Notes: a model not told the origin generated them from the sequence alone. A stretch of 64,000 bases of DNA from Aquilaria yunnanensis (GCA_039654915.1 CM077599.1:85087001-85151000), one strand, 5' to 3'; numbered from the stretch's first letter, positions 1 to 11,937 are shown. Program-made: numbers and translations.

Positions 1-1
1 A

Positions 2-3000
2 GGTTTCAGGAGACGTGGTCGAGGCACATTTAGAGGAAGAGGAAGAGGCCGTGGGAGACAGTCCTTCAACAAGGAAACAATTGAATGTTTCAAGTGTCAC
101 AAGCTGGGACATTTTCAATATGAATGTCCAGAATGGGAGAATAAAGCCAACAATGTTGAAGAAGAAGGAGAACTGGTTTTAATGGCTACAATAAGAGACA
201 GAGAAAGCAAGGGATCTGAGGCATGGTTCTTAGATTCAGGTTGTAGCAATCACATGTGTGGAGACAAATGGTGGTTCACAGAGCTTGATGAGAGCTTCAA
301 GGAGACGGTGAAGCTTGGCAACAACTCTAGGTTGATGGTCCAAGGGAAGGGCACTGTTCGGTTGAAGGCAAACTGGGGTGTTCAGGTAATTACTGAAGTT
401 TTCTACATACCAGAACTTGTTAACAACTTACTGAGTGTAGGACAGCTTCAAGAAAAGGGCTTGACCATTTTGGTTCAACAAGGAGTATGCAAAGTCTTCC
501 ATCCCAAGAAGGGTTTAATTATGCAAACAGATATGAGCACAAATAGAATGTTTATTCTATTTGCCACTGTAGAACCAAGGGTACCAGTATGCCTTCAGGT
601 TGAATCTGAACAGGAGGCTCAGCTATGGCATCGTTGGTTTGGGCATCTTCACTATAATGGCTTGAAGACACTGCATACTAAAGACATGGTGAGTGGCCTG
701 CCATCCTTAGAGACTCCAGCAAAGTTGTGTACTGCTTGTCTGATTGGTAAGCAGCACAGAGATCCTATGTCCAGGAAAAGTAAGTGGAGAGCTTCCAGTA
801 AGCTCCAGCTCATACATTCAGACATATGTGGTCCTATCAAGCCTGCATCAACTAGTAACAAGAGGTATATTCTCAGCTTCATTGATGATTTCACTCGAAA
901 AACATGGATCTATTTTCTACATGAAAAATCAGAAGTCTTCTCTACTTTTAAATCATTCAAAGTTGGAGTTGAAAAGGAAGCTGGAACATATATTGCCTGT
1001 TTGCGGACTGACAGGGGCGGAGAGTATACTTCACATGAATTTGATGACTTTTGTAAGCAACAGGGAATAAGAAGGCAGCTGACAGCATCCTATACTCCTC
1101 AGCAAAACGGGGTAGCCGAAAGGAAAAATAGAACCATAATGAACATGGTTCGATCCATGTTAACAGAGAAAGATGTTCCTAGACTTTACTGGACAGAAGC
1201 AGTAAAGTGGAGTGTGCATGTGCTTAATCGATGTCCCACAGTGGCTGTACAGCACAAGACACCAGAGGAGCGTGGAGTGGAATTAAACCATCTGTAAGTT
1301 ATTTTCAAATTTTTGGCTGTATAGCATATGCACATATTCCAGACAAGAAGAGGAGTAAACTGGATGATAAGAGCAAAAAATATGTACTGGTGGGAGTAAG
1401 TGATGAGTCAAAGGCCTATAGGCTGCTTGATCCAACCTCTCAAAGGATCATAGTTAGCAAGGATGTGGTGTTTGAGGAAGAAGAATCATGGAACTGGAAC
1501 ACTACAGAAGAACAAAAGAGCAGTAAAATCCTGGAGTGGGAAGACAACCAAGATAACGGTGAAGAAGAGGTTGAAGAGAATGAAGAGAGCAGCATCTCTG
1601 CCTCCTCATCAATTGAGTCTGAAGGAGATGATCCACCTGCTTAAAACGAAGGGAGGGCAAGAAGAGCTCCTCGGTGGATGGCTGAATATGAGACAGGTGA
1701 AGGACTCTTGGATGAAGAAGCTTTAAATATTGTTATGGCAGTTTCAGAAGGTGGTCCATGTACATTTGAAGAAGCAGTCCAGAGTCAAGAATGGAAGGAA
1801 GCTATGGATGCTGAGATCAAGGCCATTGAGAAGAACAATACATGGGAACTCACTGCCCCTCCAAAAGGGGTGAAGCCTATTGGTGTCAAATGGGTGTATA
1901 AAACCAAACTCAAAGAAAATGGTCAAGTGGACAAGTTCAAAGCAAGACTCGTAGCAAAAGGATATGTACAACAATATGGGGTGGATTACACAGAGGTATA
2001 TGCTCCTGTTGCTCGCCTTGATACTATACGCTTAATCCTTGCTGTAGCAGCTCAAAGAGGTTGGAGTGTGTTTCAACTAGACGTAAAGAGTGCCTTTCTT
2101 CATGGAGAACTCAAGGAAGAGATATTTGTGCAGCAGCCACGGGTATGAAAAGAAAGGTGAAGAAGACAAGGTCTATCGACTGAGAAAGGCTTTATATGGC
2201 CTTAAACAGGCACCTAGGGCCTGGTACAGCAAGATAGAGAGTTACTTTACTGCAGAAGGTTTCAAAAGATGCCACAATGAACATACTTTGTTCACAAAAA
2301 CCAGGGAGGGAGGTAAAATTCTGGTAGTCAGTCTTTATGTTGATGATCTTATTTATACTGGAAATGATATCAAGTTATGTGAAGAATTTAAGGAGTCTAT
2401 GATGCTGTTTTTTGATATGTCTGACTTGGGTAAAATGAGATATTTTCTTGGAGTAGAGGTGATGCAGAGATCAGATGGGATATTTATCTGTCAAAGAAAA
2501 TATGCTAAGGAGATTTTATCAAGATTTGGCATGAACAACAGCAATTCAGTGAAGAATCCAATTGTCCCAGGTACAAAACTTGTGAAGGATGAGGATGGGA
2601 CCAAGGTGGATGCAACCATGTTCAAAAGAGTAATTGGCAGTCTCATGTATCTGACTGCAACTAGACCAGACTTGACGTATGGAGTAAGTCTTATCAGCAG
2701 ATTCATGTCCTGCCCCACTGAGCTACATTGGTCTGCTGCAAAACGCATTCTACGGTACCTAAAGGGGACTACTGAACTGGGAATTTTCTACAGCAACCAA
2801 GAATCTAGAAGTCTTACAGCATATACTGATAGTGACTTTGCTGGTGACTTAGAAGACCGGAGGAGCACTTCTGGATTTGTCTTCTTGTTTGGTTCAGGAG
2901 CAGTATCATGGACATCAAAGAAGCAACCCATGGTGGCATTGTCAACAACTGAAGCTGAGTATATTGCAGCAGCTTCTTGTGCATGTCAGTTTATTTGGAT

Positions 3001-3292
3001 CAGAAGGGTGTTGGAAAAGATTGGTTTTGAGATAGACAGAAGCATTGCAATTCAGTGTGATAACAGCTCAACTATCAAGCTTTCCAAGAATCCAGTCCTG
3101 CATGGTAGGAGCAAGCATATTGATATACGGTTTCATTTCTTGAGAGACCTAGCTAAAGATGGTGTGGTAGAGCTGCAACATTGTGGTACACAGGAGCAGA
3201 TTGCGGATATAATGACCAAACCCCTTAAGCTGGAACAATTTCAGAAGCTGCGGGGCATGTTGGGATTAATGGAAGTTCCAGGCATAAGCTAG
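2..3292 (+). pseudogene. copia gag-pol polyprotein, frameshifted
   Basis: The frame is open from the window edge. It starts with an Arg/Gly-rich stretch and a CCHC zinc knuckle (86-127). The protease WFLDSG motif (about 223-240), GAG-pre-integrase and integrase follow, with acidic residues in HSDICGP (about 814-834), RTDRGGEY (about 1003-1026) and NGVAERKN (about 1108-1130). The frame shifts near 1270, meets an in-frame TAA at 1642-1644, and shifts again near 2140. The rest holds reverse transcriptase with YVDD (about 2337-2348) and RNase H (YTDSDFAGD near 2823), ending after a typical copia tail at 3292. Domain order is right for copia. The three breaks make it a dead coding region, although RNA from it could still be mobilised by a related element. 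Confidence 0.9.
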
Positions 3293-3323
3293 CTGCATGC
3301 TGCATCTAGCTTAAGGGAGGGAT

Positions 3324-3547
3324 TGTTGATTTATTAAAGTTGTTGAGATTTTCTATTTGAATAAGTCTTTAGTTCCGTTAGCTTAGACCTAGTCTTCCTA
3401 GAATTCAGGAACTAGAGTTTGTTTACTGCACGTTTATTCCTCGCAGTACGTGAAGTTGTTATTCTCTTGTATGGCTATATAAAGCCACCAGTTCAGCATG
3501 AATAAGAAGCGACATTGCAATCATATTTGAGTTTTCTGCTACTTACA
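3324..3547 (+). repeat. 3' LTR of copia element 1
   Basis: A purine-rich tract (about 3311-3322) precedes TGTTGA at 3324. The LTR ends ...TTACA at 3547, giving about 224 bp, a short LTR. A TATA-like stretch (CTATATAAAG, about 3475-3484) fits the LTR promoter. The 5' LTR is outside the window, so LTR identity cannot be measured. Confidence 0.8.
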
Positions 3548-3697
3548 GAATTCCCACCGTTTGGACAAAACCCCTGTTTTGATTGCTTCTTCTGTACTCA
3601 GGAACGAGAGTATATGGACGATAATGCTATCTGGCAAGTCGCTCAGGCGATCGGCTGCATCAGTACGACCAGATTTGGATCCTCTTTCATAACACAT
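3548..3697 (-). pseudogene. F-box gene copy 1: first 50 codons, cut by copia insertion
   Basis: Reading leftward from ATG at 3697, the frame encodes an N-terminus beginning [16 protein letters not shown] and an F-box core with [16 protein letters not shown] and VLSKRW. It stops exactly at the copia LTR. Its near twin is the copy starting at 8109. The remaining LRR and FBD parts would lie left of the copia element, outside the window. F-box proteins recruit substrates to SCF ubiquitin ligases through SKP1. This copy cannot do so unless the downstream part is rejoined by splicing, which nothing visible suggests. Confidence 0.85.
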
Positions 3698-3699
3698 AT

Positions 3700-3909
3700 T
3701 GCTACGATCTGGAAAAGCCTCTTCCTGTCGCACTCTTGTCAAAGCCTGTGCCCCGAAAACCAACATATATGTTTTCGTGGGAGGAAAACGGAGGGACAAA
3801 TCTAGTAATTGATGCTTCTAGTGTCTTTCCGTCTGCCCTAGAAACATTTGATTCGCTGCATCTATCCGGTGAAGAACGTGAATATCCCTTTTCGAGGACA
3901 AACGAATAG
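3700..3909 (+). other. divergent conserved coding fragment next to F-box copy 1
   Basis: An open frame of about 69 codons runs away from the F-box start in the opposite direction and ends at TAG 3907-3909. It contains the strings SVFPSALETF and SLHLSGE. A matching frame (VLPSVLEAF, LLHPSGE) lies in the same position relative to F-box copy 2 (8222-8536), and weaker remnants lie upstream of copy 4 (about 35816-36300, -). I do not recognise the family. It may be the end of a neighbouring gene that was duplicated with the F-box gene, or an ancestral antisense exon. Confidence 0.45.
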
Positions 3910-4080
3910 CTGAGCTAAGATTGTTGGGAATGGCAAAGGGTACAATACACTGGCTCAACCAAATTTCCAGTAAATCAATTAAAGCTACGTCTTTTAGTAA
4001 GAAAGATGAAATCTTGCAGTTGATTTTGTACTGGTTGCTCGACGCAGGGAATTTGAGTTAGGTTGCGGTTTCTGAATAGA

Positions 4081-4560
4081 TAAGTGGTCACATGCACGGG
4101 GCCCATGCAGCGCGAGTTATTTTAAGTGGCACAAAAATTATTATACATCCCAAGGTTGTCTCCCAAGGCTGGAATTAGGTTCCATGCGTTACCAAAAGAA
4201 TGAACAATTGCCCTTCTGTTGGTGGCGCCTACAGATCTTTTTGCTTCTGAACAGAGTTGGAACGAGGGTATGTTGATCTTTTTGTTATTGCAGAAGTTTC
4301 AAATCACTTCTGTATCAAATGTCTCGTGGTTTTAGCTTCCCTCATTTCATTGTATTTTGTTGTTTTATTGTCAGGGGAGCATTCAGGAGGTTACTTTAAG
4401 ATAGTTTGGAAGGCCAATTAGAAGTCTCGCATTGCTTTTGATTAACTGAGCTAGGCCTTAATTCACTTGGGTATACTGTTTTCGCTCAATTGGGAGCTTT
4501 GTCTCTGAGTCAAATGCAAGAATATATTTCGCTGGCCGTGATCATTGTTTCGTATATAAA
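4081..4560 (+). other. 3' flank of a lost plus-strand F-box copy
   Basis: This stretch is homologous to 34215-34700, which lies just downstream of the last exon of F-box copy 3, and in part to sequence after 53060 downstream of the intact copy 5. Shared blocks include GCAGCG(C/T)GAGTTATT and a run around ATTAGAAGT. No F-box exon precedes it here, so it appears to be the leftover tail of a deleted or rearranged copy. Confidence 0.5.
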
Positions 4561-5535
4561 GGAGAAACCTCTCCATTTATCTTAGCTGTACTTCTCTTAG
4601 CATTAATTCCTCTTCATTCCTCTTAGTTTGCTCCAAAACTTATTTTTTTATGGAATACATTTTATGTAACCAAAACAGAAAACATGAAACAATAAGCCTA
4701 ACGAGTAGTCTACTGGAGATAGAAATGAGGCCTTTTTTTTTCTTTGAACAGAACAGTTATGAGGTCTTAATTACGACACAAGCATAAGTTGGCAATATGA
4801 AGAAGTTAGATATTACAAACGGACGCTGATCCTAATTCTCACTACCCTACCATTTGTTCCCTACCATTTGTTAGGGAATGCACCTACTAGACTAGAAATC
4901 AGTTGAAGCATAAGAAATGTCGTATTGCCTCAAATAATCTCCATGATTCCTTCAACTTTAGACAGGCCCAGTGTTGACAGACGCCATTCCTTCGTATGCA
5001 AATAACGAAAAAGATTACACTAAGTGAGAAAGGGAAAAGAGAAGGCTGTTTGTTTGCATCGGACGAAATAGACAACAATCAGAAACTATATTTATTCCTC
5101 AGACCAGTTAAAGAAAGGGCAAGAACTGGAGGCTTTGAAACTTACTATCTTGCAGGGAGCCTAGTTTATCGTCAACCTTTCCAATTCCTGAGAGCTTTAG
5201 TTGAAAATACTAATTCCAGGGAGCTCCCACTAGAGGCAATCCATGTCCATTGCCAAAAACTTGGACATGGACAAAGGTGAATGCAAGCCATTCATCTCCA
5301 CGGCAATAAAAAGGCACGGACAAAGTAACCAACATACAGTAACAAGAAGCACAGATTTCACTCATTTCATTGTGACTAATGACCAAGGTCAAACTCACTA
5401 AATGACCAATTCCCACCACTCAAAAGGGGGGCAATTTGGAGCAATCTTAGACTTGCGAAAACAAAAAAATCCAGCATAAAGAATTAGTGAACCAGGGTTC
5501 AGATTGTGCTACCTGTTCATCATACGTATGAAGTA
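4561..5535. other. intergenic, no supported gene
   Basis: AT-rich spacer. An ORF at 4996-5280 has no recognisable domain, no homologue elsewhere in the window and unremarkable composition, so I do not call it. Nothing else is supported here. Confidence 0.5.
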
Positions 5536-5815
5536 CTACTTCCGTCGCAGTTTACTTGAAACATATTCCTTTTTGGGAGGTTGAAACGTTTCCTCTTTTA
5601 GAAAAGTGTAAACAATTAAATAATCTTTTTACACAAAACCCAATAAAGACTCTTTTTTTAATATCCACTCAATCTCTCATTGCACAAAACCCAAAAAAGA
5701 ATCTTTTTTTTTAATCATTATTTAAACTTTTACTACATAAAAAATTAACACAAATTACATACACCTTAATCTCCATGTCCAGTCAAATGTTTCATCTAAT
5801 TTGAGACGGAGGTAG
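5536..5815. mobile_element. Stowaway-like MITE
   Basis: About 280 bp. It is bounded by inverted CTACTTCCGTC and GACGGAGGTAG and flanked by TA (5534-5535 and 5816-5817). The CTNCNTCCGT-type terminus and TA target duplication are hallmarks of Stowaway (Tc1/mariner) MITEs. The AT-rich interior contains an internal near-repeat (AAAACCCAA...AAAGA) and no coding capacity. Confidence 0.75.
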
Positions 5816-5817
5816 TA

Positions 5818-6334
5818 TATGATATACTAATCGCATGGCTGTACCACCTTGAACACATATAACATCTAAAACAACTCAATGAATGGCCTCATACTTCAAG
5901 TCCAAATTTGAATAAATGCAAGTCATCACATGCTGAGTTCAACAAATGCATAAACAGATTAAGTGTTCTAGTTACTGTGAATGATTAACTTCCCTGAAAT
6001 AATCAGGTTCGTAGAGAGATATTTAGAAGCAAATGCTTAACCCATGGCAATGAGTGATACAGAAACTCAAAAGGTTCCTCATACGTTAAAGCCAGCTGCG
6101 GCGCAAAAATTCACCAAAACTACTAAATGAAACAAACACATGCACACAAAAGATGTGATATAAGTAAAAGAAATTGTAGCTTATATGGTAAAACAAGGTA
6201 CTCTTTTTAGTTTATATGAAGAACAAACGCAAATGTTATTAATCTATTGCAACTAACGAAAAAATGCACAAAAAAAGGGTCTAAAAGTACTAGCTACTTG
6301 AGGCCAACAATGGCAAGGTCATTGTTTCTTCCAG
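5818..6334. other. intergenic, no supported gene
   Basis: AT-rich spacer between the Stowaway MITE and the stop codon region of the minus-strand F-box pseudogene. It probably includes that gene's 3' UTR. No other feature is supported. Confidence 0.5.
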
Positions 6335-8109
6335 TCACTCATGAAATTCAACAACTGCCTTGGAGGAAGATCTTGGAATACTCAGAAGTAACTTTTGTGC
6401 CATTTTGACTAATTCACTCTTTTCTATTGCAGTCTTATGGCTTCAAACCTTCATAAAATAAATACTAGTCTTCTCCAGTACCTTTGCGTTCAAAAGTAGA
6501 AACTCCAAAAATGGAATTATCCCTGCCCTGAAACTAGTGATTTTTACAGTTTTAAGAGTTTCCTTCAAGCACAAAAACCTTCCAGCTTCTAGTGATGACC
6601 AGAACTTCTCATGATTGCTTGATAACTCTGTTACCTACAAAGCGTGAGAAAACAAATCAAAACATGCTAATCATATAAGCTTCTAGCAAGAGAGGCAATT
6701 AGCTTTTGCAGCTCATAGCCATACTTATGAGAACATAGGAGAACATAGGAGACAGAGAGGGGTTCTAACAACTTATGAAAATGATCAGTAGGAAATGATA
6801 GTATCACACATAACCATACTTACATATATGCCATACATGTTTATGACCAATTTCTCCAGAGTGGGGGAATTTTGTAGAAGAATTGCCAATCCATGGTCCA
6901 GTTCTTGGACATCTAGTTGTCGCACCAAGCAAGTGTGCTTAAATGGCAAAGTGAATTCTATAGCATCAATATTGGACAAAACCTATTGTGTAGCGATAGA
7001 GTGTTTACAGAAAATTAGTACTGGTAATTAGGCCGATTATCCAATTTAACAGAAGGCTCTTCAAAAAGGAAAATGGATTAATGTGAAGCATATGAAGAGT
7101 CTAGCTTGAATCTTAGCGAGAGTGACAACTAGTTTTGGAAGGACAAAGGGAAGAACAGCTTACGTCACAGACAGATGCCCCAAGAACAACTTTGTCAGCA
7201 TGCCTTACATTCTGATTGTGTAGTAGTTGCAATACAGTATCACGTGCAAACGTACCATTAACACCAAAGTGTGAAAAACTGCAGAGAAGGGTCACATCTA
7301 TCAAAGCCGAGGCTTTCAACAACTCCAAATTCGTCGAGATCAAACCTGAAATTTCCAATGATTTAAGATTTGGAGCTGAAATTTCGAGGGCCGCTGAACT
7401 TAGCGAGGAAATGGTAAGCTTCAGCTTGTTCAAGTTACTTGAACCAATATCGAGAAGTTGAAAACCCCAACAAGCATGAAGCTCCAAGTATTCAAGCGCA
7501 GGACTCCCAGCCAGGATACTTTAGAAAACATGATCTCTCAATTCAGTTAAGCCAGTTGCCAAACACCTAAGCGACACCCAAGAGATCCTTCTTTGGGGGG
7601 CATAGTCGCACATCTGGGTGCTCAAGTTTTATGAGTGAAGAATGGGCAAAAAGAAAATCAGGCAGCAAGAAACGTTTACGTCCTTGTGCTGCAGATGGAT
7701 TCATGTTAATGCTACAGCTGAAATCCAAGTGAAGAGTAGCGACGTCTCTGTTGATGGCGTATCGGAGAAATGAATTGATGTGGTCATCCAGTGATTGCTT
7801 TGGGTTCGTGAGAGTATAGAAGCTCGGTATTTCAATCAGGAGGTTGTCAAGCTTGGAAGAGTGATGAAGAATGAGGGCTCGCTCTACAAAGTTACGGAAT
7901 TTTGTGATGGAGCGATGGTAGCCGGAGTGGAAGCTGAGAGTGGGGACGGAAGTCCATAAGAATCTCCATCGCTTAGACAAAATACCTGTTCTGATGGCAT
8001 CTTTTGTCTTCAGGAAAGAGAGTATGTGGATGATTAAGCTATCCGGCAAGTCGCTCAGGCAATCGGCTGCATCAGTACGACCGGATTTGGATTCTCTTTC
8101 GTAACACAT
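6335..8109 (-). pseudogene. F-box/LRR/FBD gene copy 2, frameshifted, three exons
   Basis: Read leftward, exon 1 (8109 to about 7164) encodes [16 protein letters not shown], an F-box ([22 protein letters not shown]) and the start of the LRR-like region. A frameshift near 7600 ends the frame, and a further stop lies near 7520 where homologues read through. The frame resumes near 7487 with LDIGSSNLNKL and the ISAPNLKSLEISG block. Splice signals are preserved: donor GT at 7163, exon 2 at 6982-6824, exon 3 at 6634-6335. Exon 3 is the FBD domain ending VVEFHE, but a TGA replaces the CAG found in copy 4 inside it. Intron positions match the intact copy at 51278. Several independent lesions make this a pseudogene. 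Confidence 0.85.
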
Positions 8110-8221
8110 TGCTATGATCTGGAAAAGCCTCTTCCTTCTGGGCAGAGAAAATGAACAAATAATTAGATGTGAACTGGTACGACGATAAACGAAGCGACCA
8201 CACTAATAATTAATACGTGTC

Positions 8222-8536
8222 CTTCCATCCGTCCTTGAGGCATTTGAGTTGCTGCACCCATCCGGGGAAGTTTCTTTTGATCTTCCAAGTTCCAACATTG
8301 ATTCTTTACCGGTTGCTCGATGCAGCGAATTTGGTCTTACAGTTGTAGGGATTCGTCTGAACAGACCAGCGGTCGGAGGCTTTGGGAAAGATGGTATTTT
8401 GAAGGGGCAAATTGTGTGGATAGCCTCCATGAGTTATGGGCCGCGGCCGTTTTACCCACCTGCGTACAAAGTTACCACTGAGACTGTGAGGCATGTTCAC
8501 AAAGGCCTGCGGAAGGGACAGACTTTCCTTCAATAG
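8222..8536 (+). other. divergent conserved ORF fragment upstream of F-box copy 2
   Basis: A 104-codon frame runs away from the F-box start and ends at TAG 8534-8536, with ATG at 8249. Its beginning (VLPSVLEAF, LLHPSGE) matches the divergent frame next to copy 1. Its end (PFYPPAYK ... GLRKG) has a degenerate counterpart upstream of copy 4 (PFYPTNLK ... GLRKE). It has no signal peptide or transmembrane segment that I can see, and I do not recognise the family. Conservation across copies suggests former coding sequence. Whether it is still expressed cannot be judged. Confidence 0.45.
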
Positions 8537-8673
8537 TTTTGTTTAAACATAAGGTTTGATACAGAAGCGAGTAAAGCAGAGTAGTAGGTAAGTCAACTTC
8601 AGATTGAAATAAATATTGAATTTAATAATTTATTCAAGCTTGAAGTGAATAAATACTTGAAGGAGTTTTAAAT

Positions 8674-9258
8674 GAGTAAATTACATAAATGATCCCTAAT
8701 CTTTATTCATTGTTTCTTTTTAGTCCCTAACCTATTGAATGTTCTATTTTGGTCCTAAATTTATTAAAATTGCTTCGTTTTGGTCTCTTACCAGATGAAA
8801 TTTGTTAACTCAAAATAATTGTTTAACAGAAACTTTTGAAATTCTAATTTTAATATTCGATAACTGTTTTTCAATAAATTTAAATATTTTAATATTTTTT
8901 ATAGTAAATAGAGAATTTAAATTAATAGTTTTCTTTCCTGAATGAAATAAGTCCAATTTACAGATTAAAAAAAAGTGATTTAAATTTTTCATTAACTATA
9001 AAAAAAATTATTATACAGATTAAATTTATTATAAAACAGTTACTAGATAGTTTAAATTATAATCTAAAAAGTTGTTATCAGACAAATACTTTAAGTTAAT
9101 AAATTTCATCAAATTGGGACTAAAATGAAACAATTTTAATAGATTTAGGACTAAAATAAAATATTTTAATAAGTTTGGGACCAAAACAAAACATTCAATA
9201 TATTAGAGACTAAAAAAAATAATGACTAAATATTAGAGACCATTCATGAAATTTACTC
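8674..9258. mobile_element. foldback MITE with long inverted repeats
   Basis: The first ~150 bp (GAGTAAATTACATAAATG...) and last ~150 bp (...CATTCATGAAATTTACTC) are imperfect inverted repeats. Each contains recurrent 'tttagtccctaa'-type motifs. The near-identical flanks GTTTTAAAT (8665-8673) and ATTTTAAAT (9260-9268) suggest a 9-bp target duplication as in Mutator-like elements. No coding capacity. Confidence 0.7.
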
Positions 9259-9538
9259 AATTTTAAATCGATCTAAGCTTGAGGTGTGCGAGTTCAAAGC
9301 TGTTTATTTCCCTTCTTATCATCAAAATTTTCAGTCAAATCAATATATGCAATTTTCATAATAAAAGAACATTCTTAGCACAGTTCCAAGAGCCATCACT
9401 AACATTCTTGTTACTATAATTATTATCCTATGAATTACTATGATTTTCTTATAAAATTATATATGAAAAATATGCAATTGCTTTAGCGATGTTAGCTTAC
9501 ATGCCTTTGATCTTTTTCTTAATTATTTAGTGATTGAG

Positions 9539-9847
9539 CAGGGATGTCAAAAATATCCTATCAGGTCCTTCCCCTCTTAAGCTAATCCTACCTATAAAGT
9601 CATGGGAAAAGTATAGGTTTAATTTATCCTACCTGCGTCCCTCTTAAATTAATTTATTTATATTTAAAATATAATTTTATTTTAAAAGTAAAATTAAAAA
9701 TTAACATAAATTCAAACATATACTTTCAAATGGGTTGGTGGGTAATACCCGCCTATCCGCAGGACAGGAACTATCTAAACCTAATTACTTAAGAAGAGGA
9801 TTTGAGATTAGCTATACTCGGCCCAAACCTTACCTGTTGACATCCTA
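9539..9847. mobile_element. hAT-type MITE
   Basis: 309 bp bounded by CAGGGATGTCAA and TTGACATCCTA. The 8-bp flanks TGATTGAG (9531-9538) and TGATTGAA (9848-9855) match at 7 of 8 bases. The AGGGATG-CAA terminus and 8-bp duplication are typical of hAT elements. AT-rich and non-coding. Confidence 0.75.
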
Positions 9848-9855
9848 TGATTGAA

Positions 9856-10552
9856 TAATAGTAAATATAAGTTTCATTTTTTTCTCTCAAAAGTGTAACA
9901 GCTAGTCTAGTTAATCAGTACTACAAGTTTTTAGTGTTGACATCGAGATTTCTTGAGACAGAAAGTAGTTGGGGGAGGGGGTAAAAACATGAACATGATT
10001 ACCGCCCATTATTTAATCCAACTATGCTCATTAAATCCACAAATCCACACTAAACAACAAAAAGTCCCTCTCAATTTTTTTTTTCTTAATTTAAATGATA
10101 AGACTTTAGGTTAATTGAGGATTTTGTTCAAGGCTAACTCTTTCGACATGCATGTACCAATTTTCTTGATCCTGGTAAGGTATCTTTCGAAGCTCATTAT
10201 TTGTTAATTGTGTCAGTATGTAGATTGCAGAATCTACTCCAGTTCCCATGCTGCTTAACATGTATATATTTCTGAGATTTACTTCTGTAAGAATTTTTAT
10301 TCAAAAATTGGTCAAGCCGTTAATGGAACAGTAAGACAACAGAAGCTGGTAGACCCATCCATTAGTCAGGAGGTAGACAAGCCACAGGATCCTTATTCAA
10401 CTTGAGTGGCAAAATGGAAGTAATACCAAAGTTACATGGCATAGATCGGGATTAGTCAAATTTCTGCGAAGACGGAAAGACACGACCATTGAGATGGTCT
10501 TCGTTTCATTTCCTTGTGTGCTCCTACAGATAGGGTTAGTGGTCAGAGAAAA
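9856..10552. other. intergenic, no supported gene
   Basis: AT-rich spacer between the hAT MITE and the Mutator-like element. Its right end may be 5' flank or leader of F-box copy 3. I see no coding sequence or repeat. Confidence 0.45.
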
Positions 10553-11847
10553 GGCTTAAGTGTATGGATGGTCCTCCAACTTTTTGAAATCAAACAAGTA
10601 AGTCCTTCATCTATGATTCAATATGATTTGTTCCTCCAACTACATTAGTTAGTCAATTGAATCCGGCAACTTTCATTAATTTGGATAATTAGGTCGCACC
10701 ATGGAAGGAGGCAATGTTTACTGTCAAAAACAATAGAAGCATAGGAAAAAATTAGGCATTGGAGTTGCAAGAGCCGTTTAGTTCGTTCAAACTTCAAACA
10801 ACAGAAGTAACATTGTGAACTTCTTTCTCTTTTGAATCATGAGCAGCTTTATTGTCTAAAGCTTGATTGAAAATCGATTGATCTTGAGATTAGAAGTTTT
10901 GTTTCATTTGAGCATGCAGAAAGAAACCAGGAGTGGTACATTTCACAAAACCCTGTTCCTCAGCCTTTGGAAATGCAAAACCCCTATTCCTCCCAGATGA
11001 TTCAGATGAAAAACAACGATGAACAATTGCTCACTTGGGGGGGTTCAAAGCCAACATTTTGAATTTGTGTGCCGGATTCTATAAAAAAAACCTTCATCAT
11101 TCTGATTATCCCTTGTCCTAATGGCATTTCATGAATTTTCAGCCTTGAGTTCTCAAACCTAATTCTTTTGCTTCTCAGTAATCTTGTCCTAATGGCATTT
11201 CATGATAATCTTTTGCAAATATTTTGAGATCCTAAATCCTAAATCCTAATCTGAATGAACCCTTCTAAATTTTGGCAATACCATGATGGGCGACCAAGGG
11301 GGCACTTTGGAGAAGGAGGAAGCTGATTAGAAAAAAATGCCTTTTTTGGGATTTTGGGTTTGAACTAATTTAAGGATGATGATGAAAAGCTTCAAAAATT
11401 TATCAAGATCTATGTCTTGAAATTGCTAAAAATGGACATGGTTGTTGTTCTCTATGAACTTGAGTGATAAAAAGAGACATCTCTCACTGTTCCTCATATT
11501 GGATTTGTCATGTTTCAATACATTCAAGTTGGTGGCCTCGCACCAAGATTCAGGAATAGATGTAGGAAAATTGGGTCGAACTTGTTGATTACAAGTCCAA
11601 TTCTTTATTTTCATCCATTTCAAATGTTCTTTATTTGTAACCAATCAACGTCAACTCCACATTGGCCTTTTTTGACAGAGAATGTTACCTTCTTCCATGG
11701 TTTTGACATATTGTCCTAATTCATCAAAGTTATAGGACTCAAGTGCTCTAATTCATGTAGTTGGAGGACCAAATCATATTAAGCCATAGATGGAGGACTA
11801 ACTCGTCTGATTCTGCAAAGTTGGAGGACTATTCAGACACTTAAGCC
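10553..11847. mobile_element. non-autonomous Mutator-like element
   Basis: Long terminal inverted repeats begin GGCTTAAGTGT and contain GGTCCTCCAACTTT and GTCCT(T/C)CATCTATG, with the mirror copy at 11770-11847. Flanks CAGAGAAAA (10544-10552) and AAGAGAAAA (11848-11856) match at 8 of 9 bases, a Mutator-type target duplication. The interior (~1.1 kb) holds no transposase. The right end lies 8 bp before the F-box start codon at 11856, so the element split the 5' leader or promoter of F-box copy 3. Its TIR shares ATGGTCCTCCAACTT with the foldback elements at 57724-59196. Confidence 0.75.
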
Positions 11848-11855
11848 AAGAGAAA

Positions 11856-11937
11856 ATGGCAACTACAGCTGAAACTTCAAATGGTATAGTATATGGCTCT
11901 AGGATATGACCTAAATCACCTCGTATCGAAGTCATTG
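11856..11937 (+). pseudogene. F-box copy 3, 5' piece of exon 1
   Basis: From ATG at 11856 the frame reads MATTAETSNG, meets one TGA, then continues ...SPRIEVI. It is interrupted by the LTR element. If the element and one CATTG duplication are removed, the frame continues at 30393 with DCLGALSDS, matching IDHLSDLPDS of the intact copy. So this is the N-terminal end of the gene whose remainder starts at 30388. Confidence 0.75.

Larger units (their letters stand above)
1..3547 (+). mobile_element. Ty1-copia retrotransposon, 3' portion (5' end outside window)
   Basis: The order zinc knuckle, protease, integrase, reverse transcriptase, RNase H, polypurine tract, LTR defines a Ty1-copia element in plus orientation. 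The 5' LTR and start of gag lie left of the window. The reading frame is broken three times, so this copy cannot make its own polyprotein. The element ends at 3547 and the next base lies inside the first exon of a minus-strand F-box gene, so it inserted into that gene. The left target duplication is outside the window. Confidence 0.93.

Noticed and set aside
4996..5280. 94-codon ORF
   Set aside because: No domain, paralogue, splice context or coding signature.
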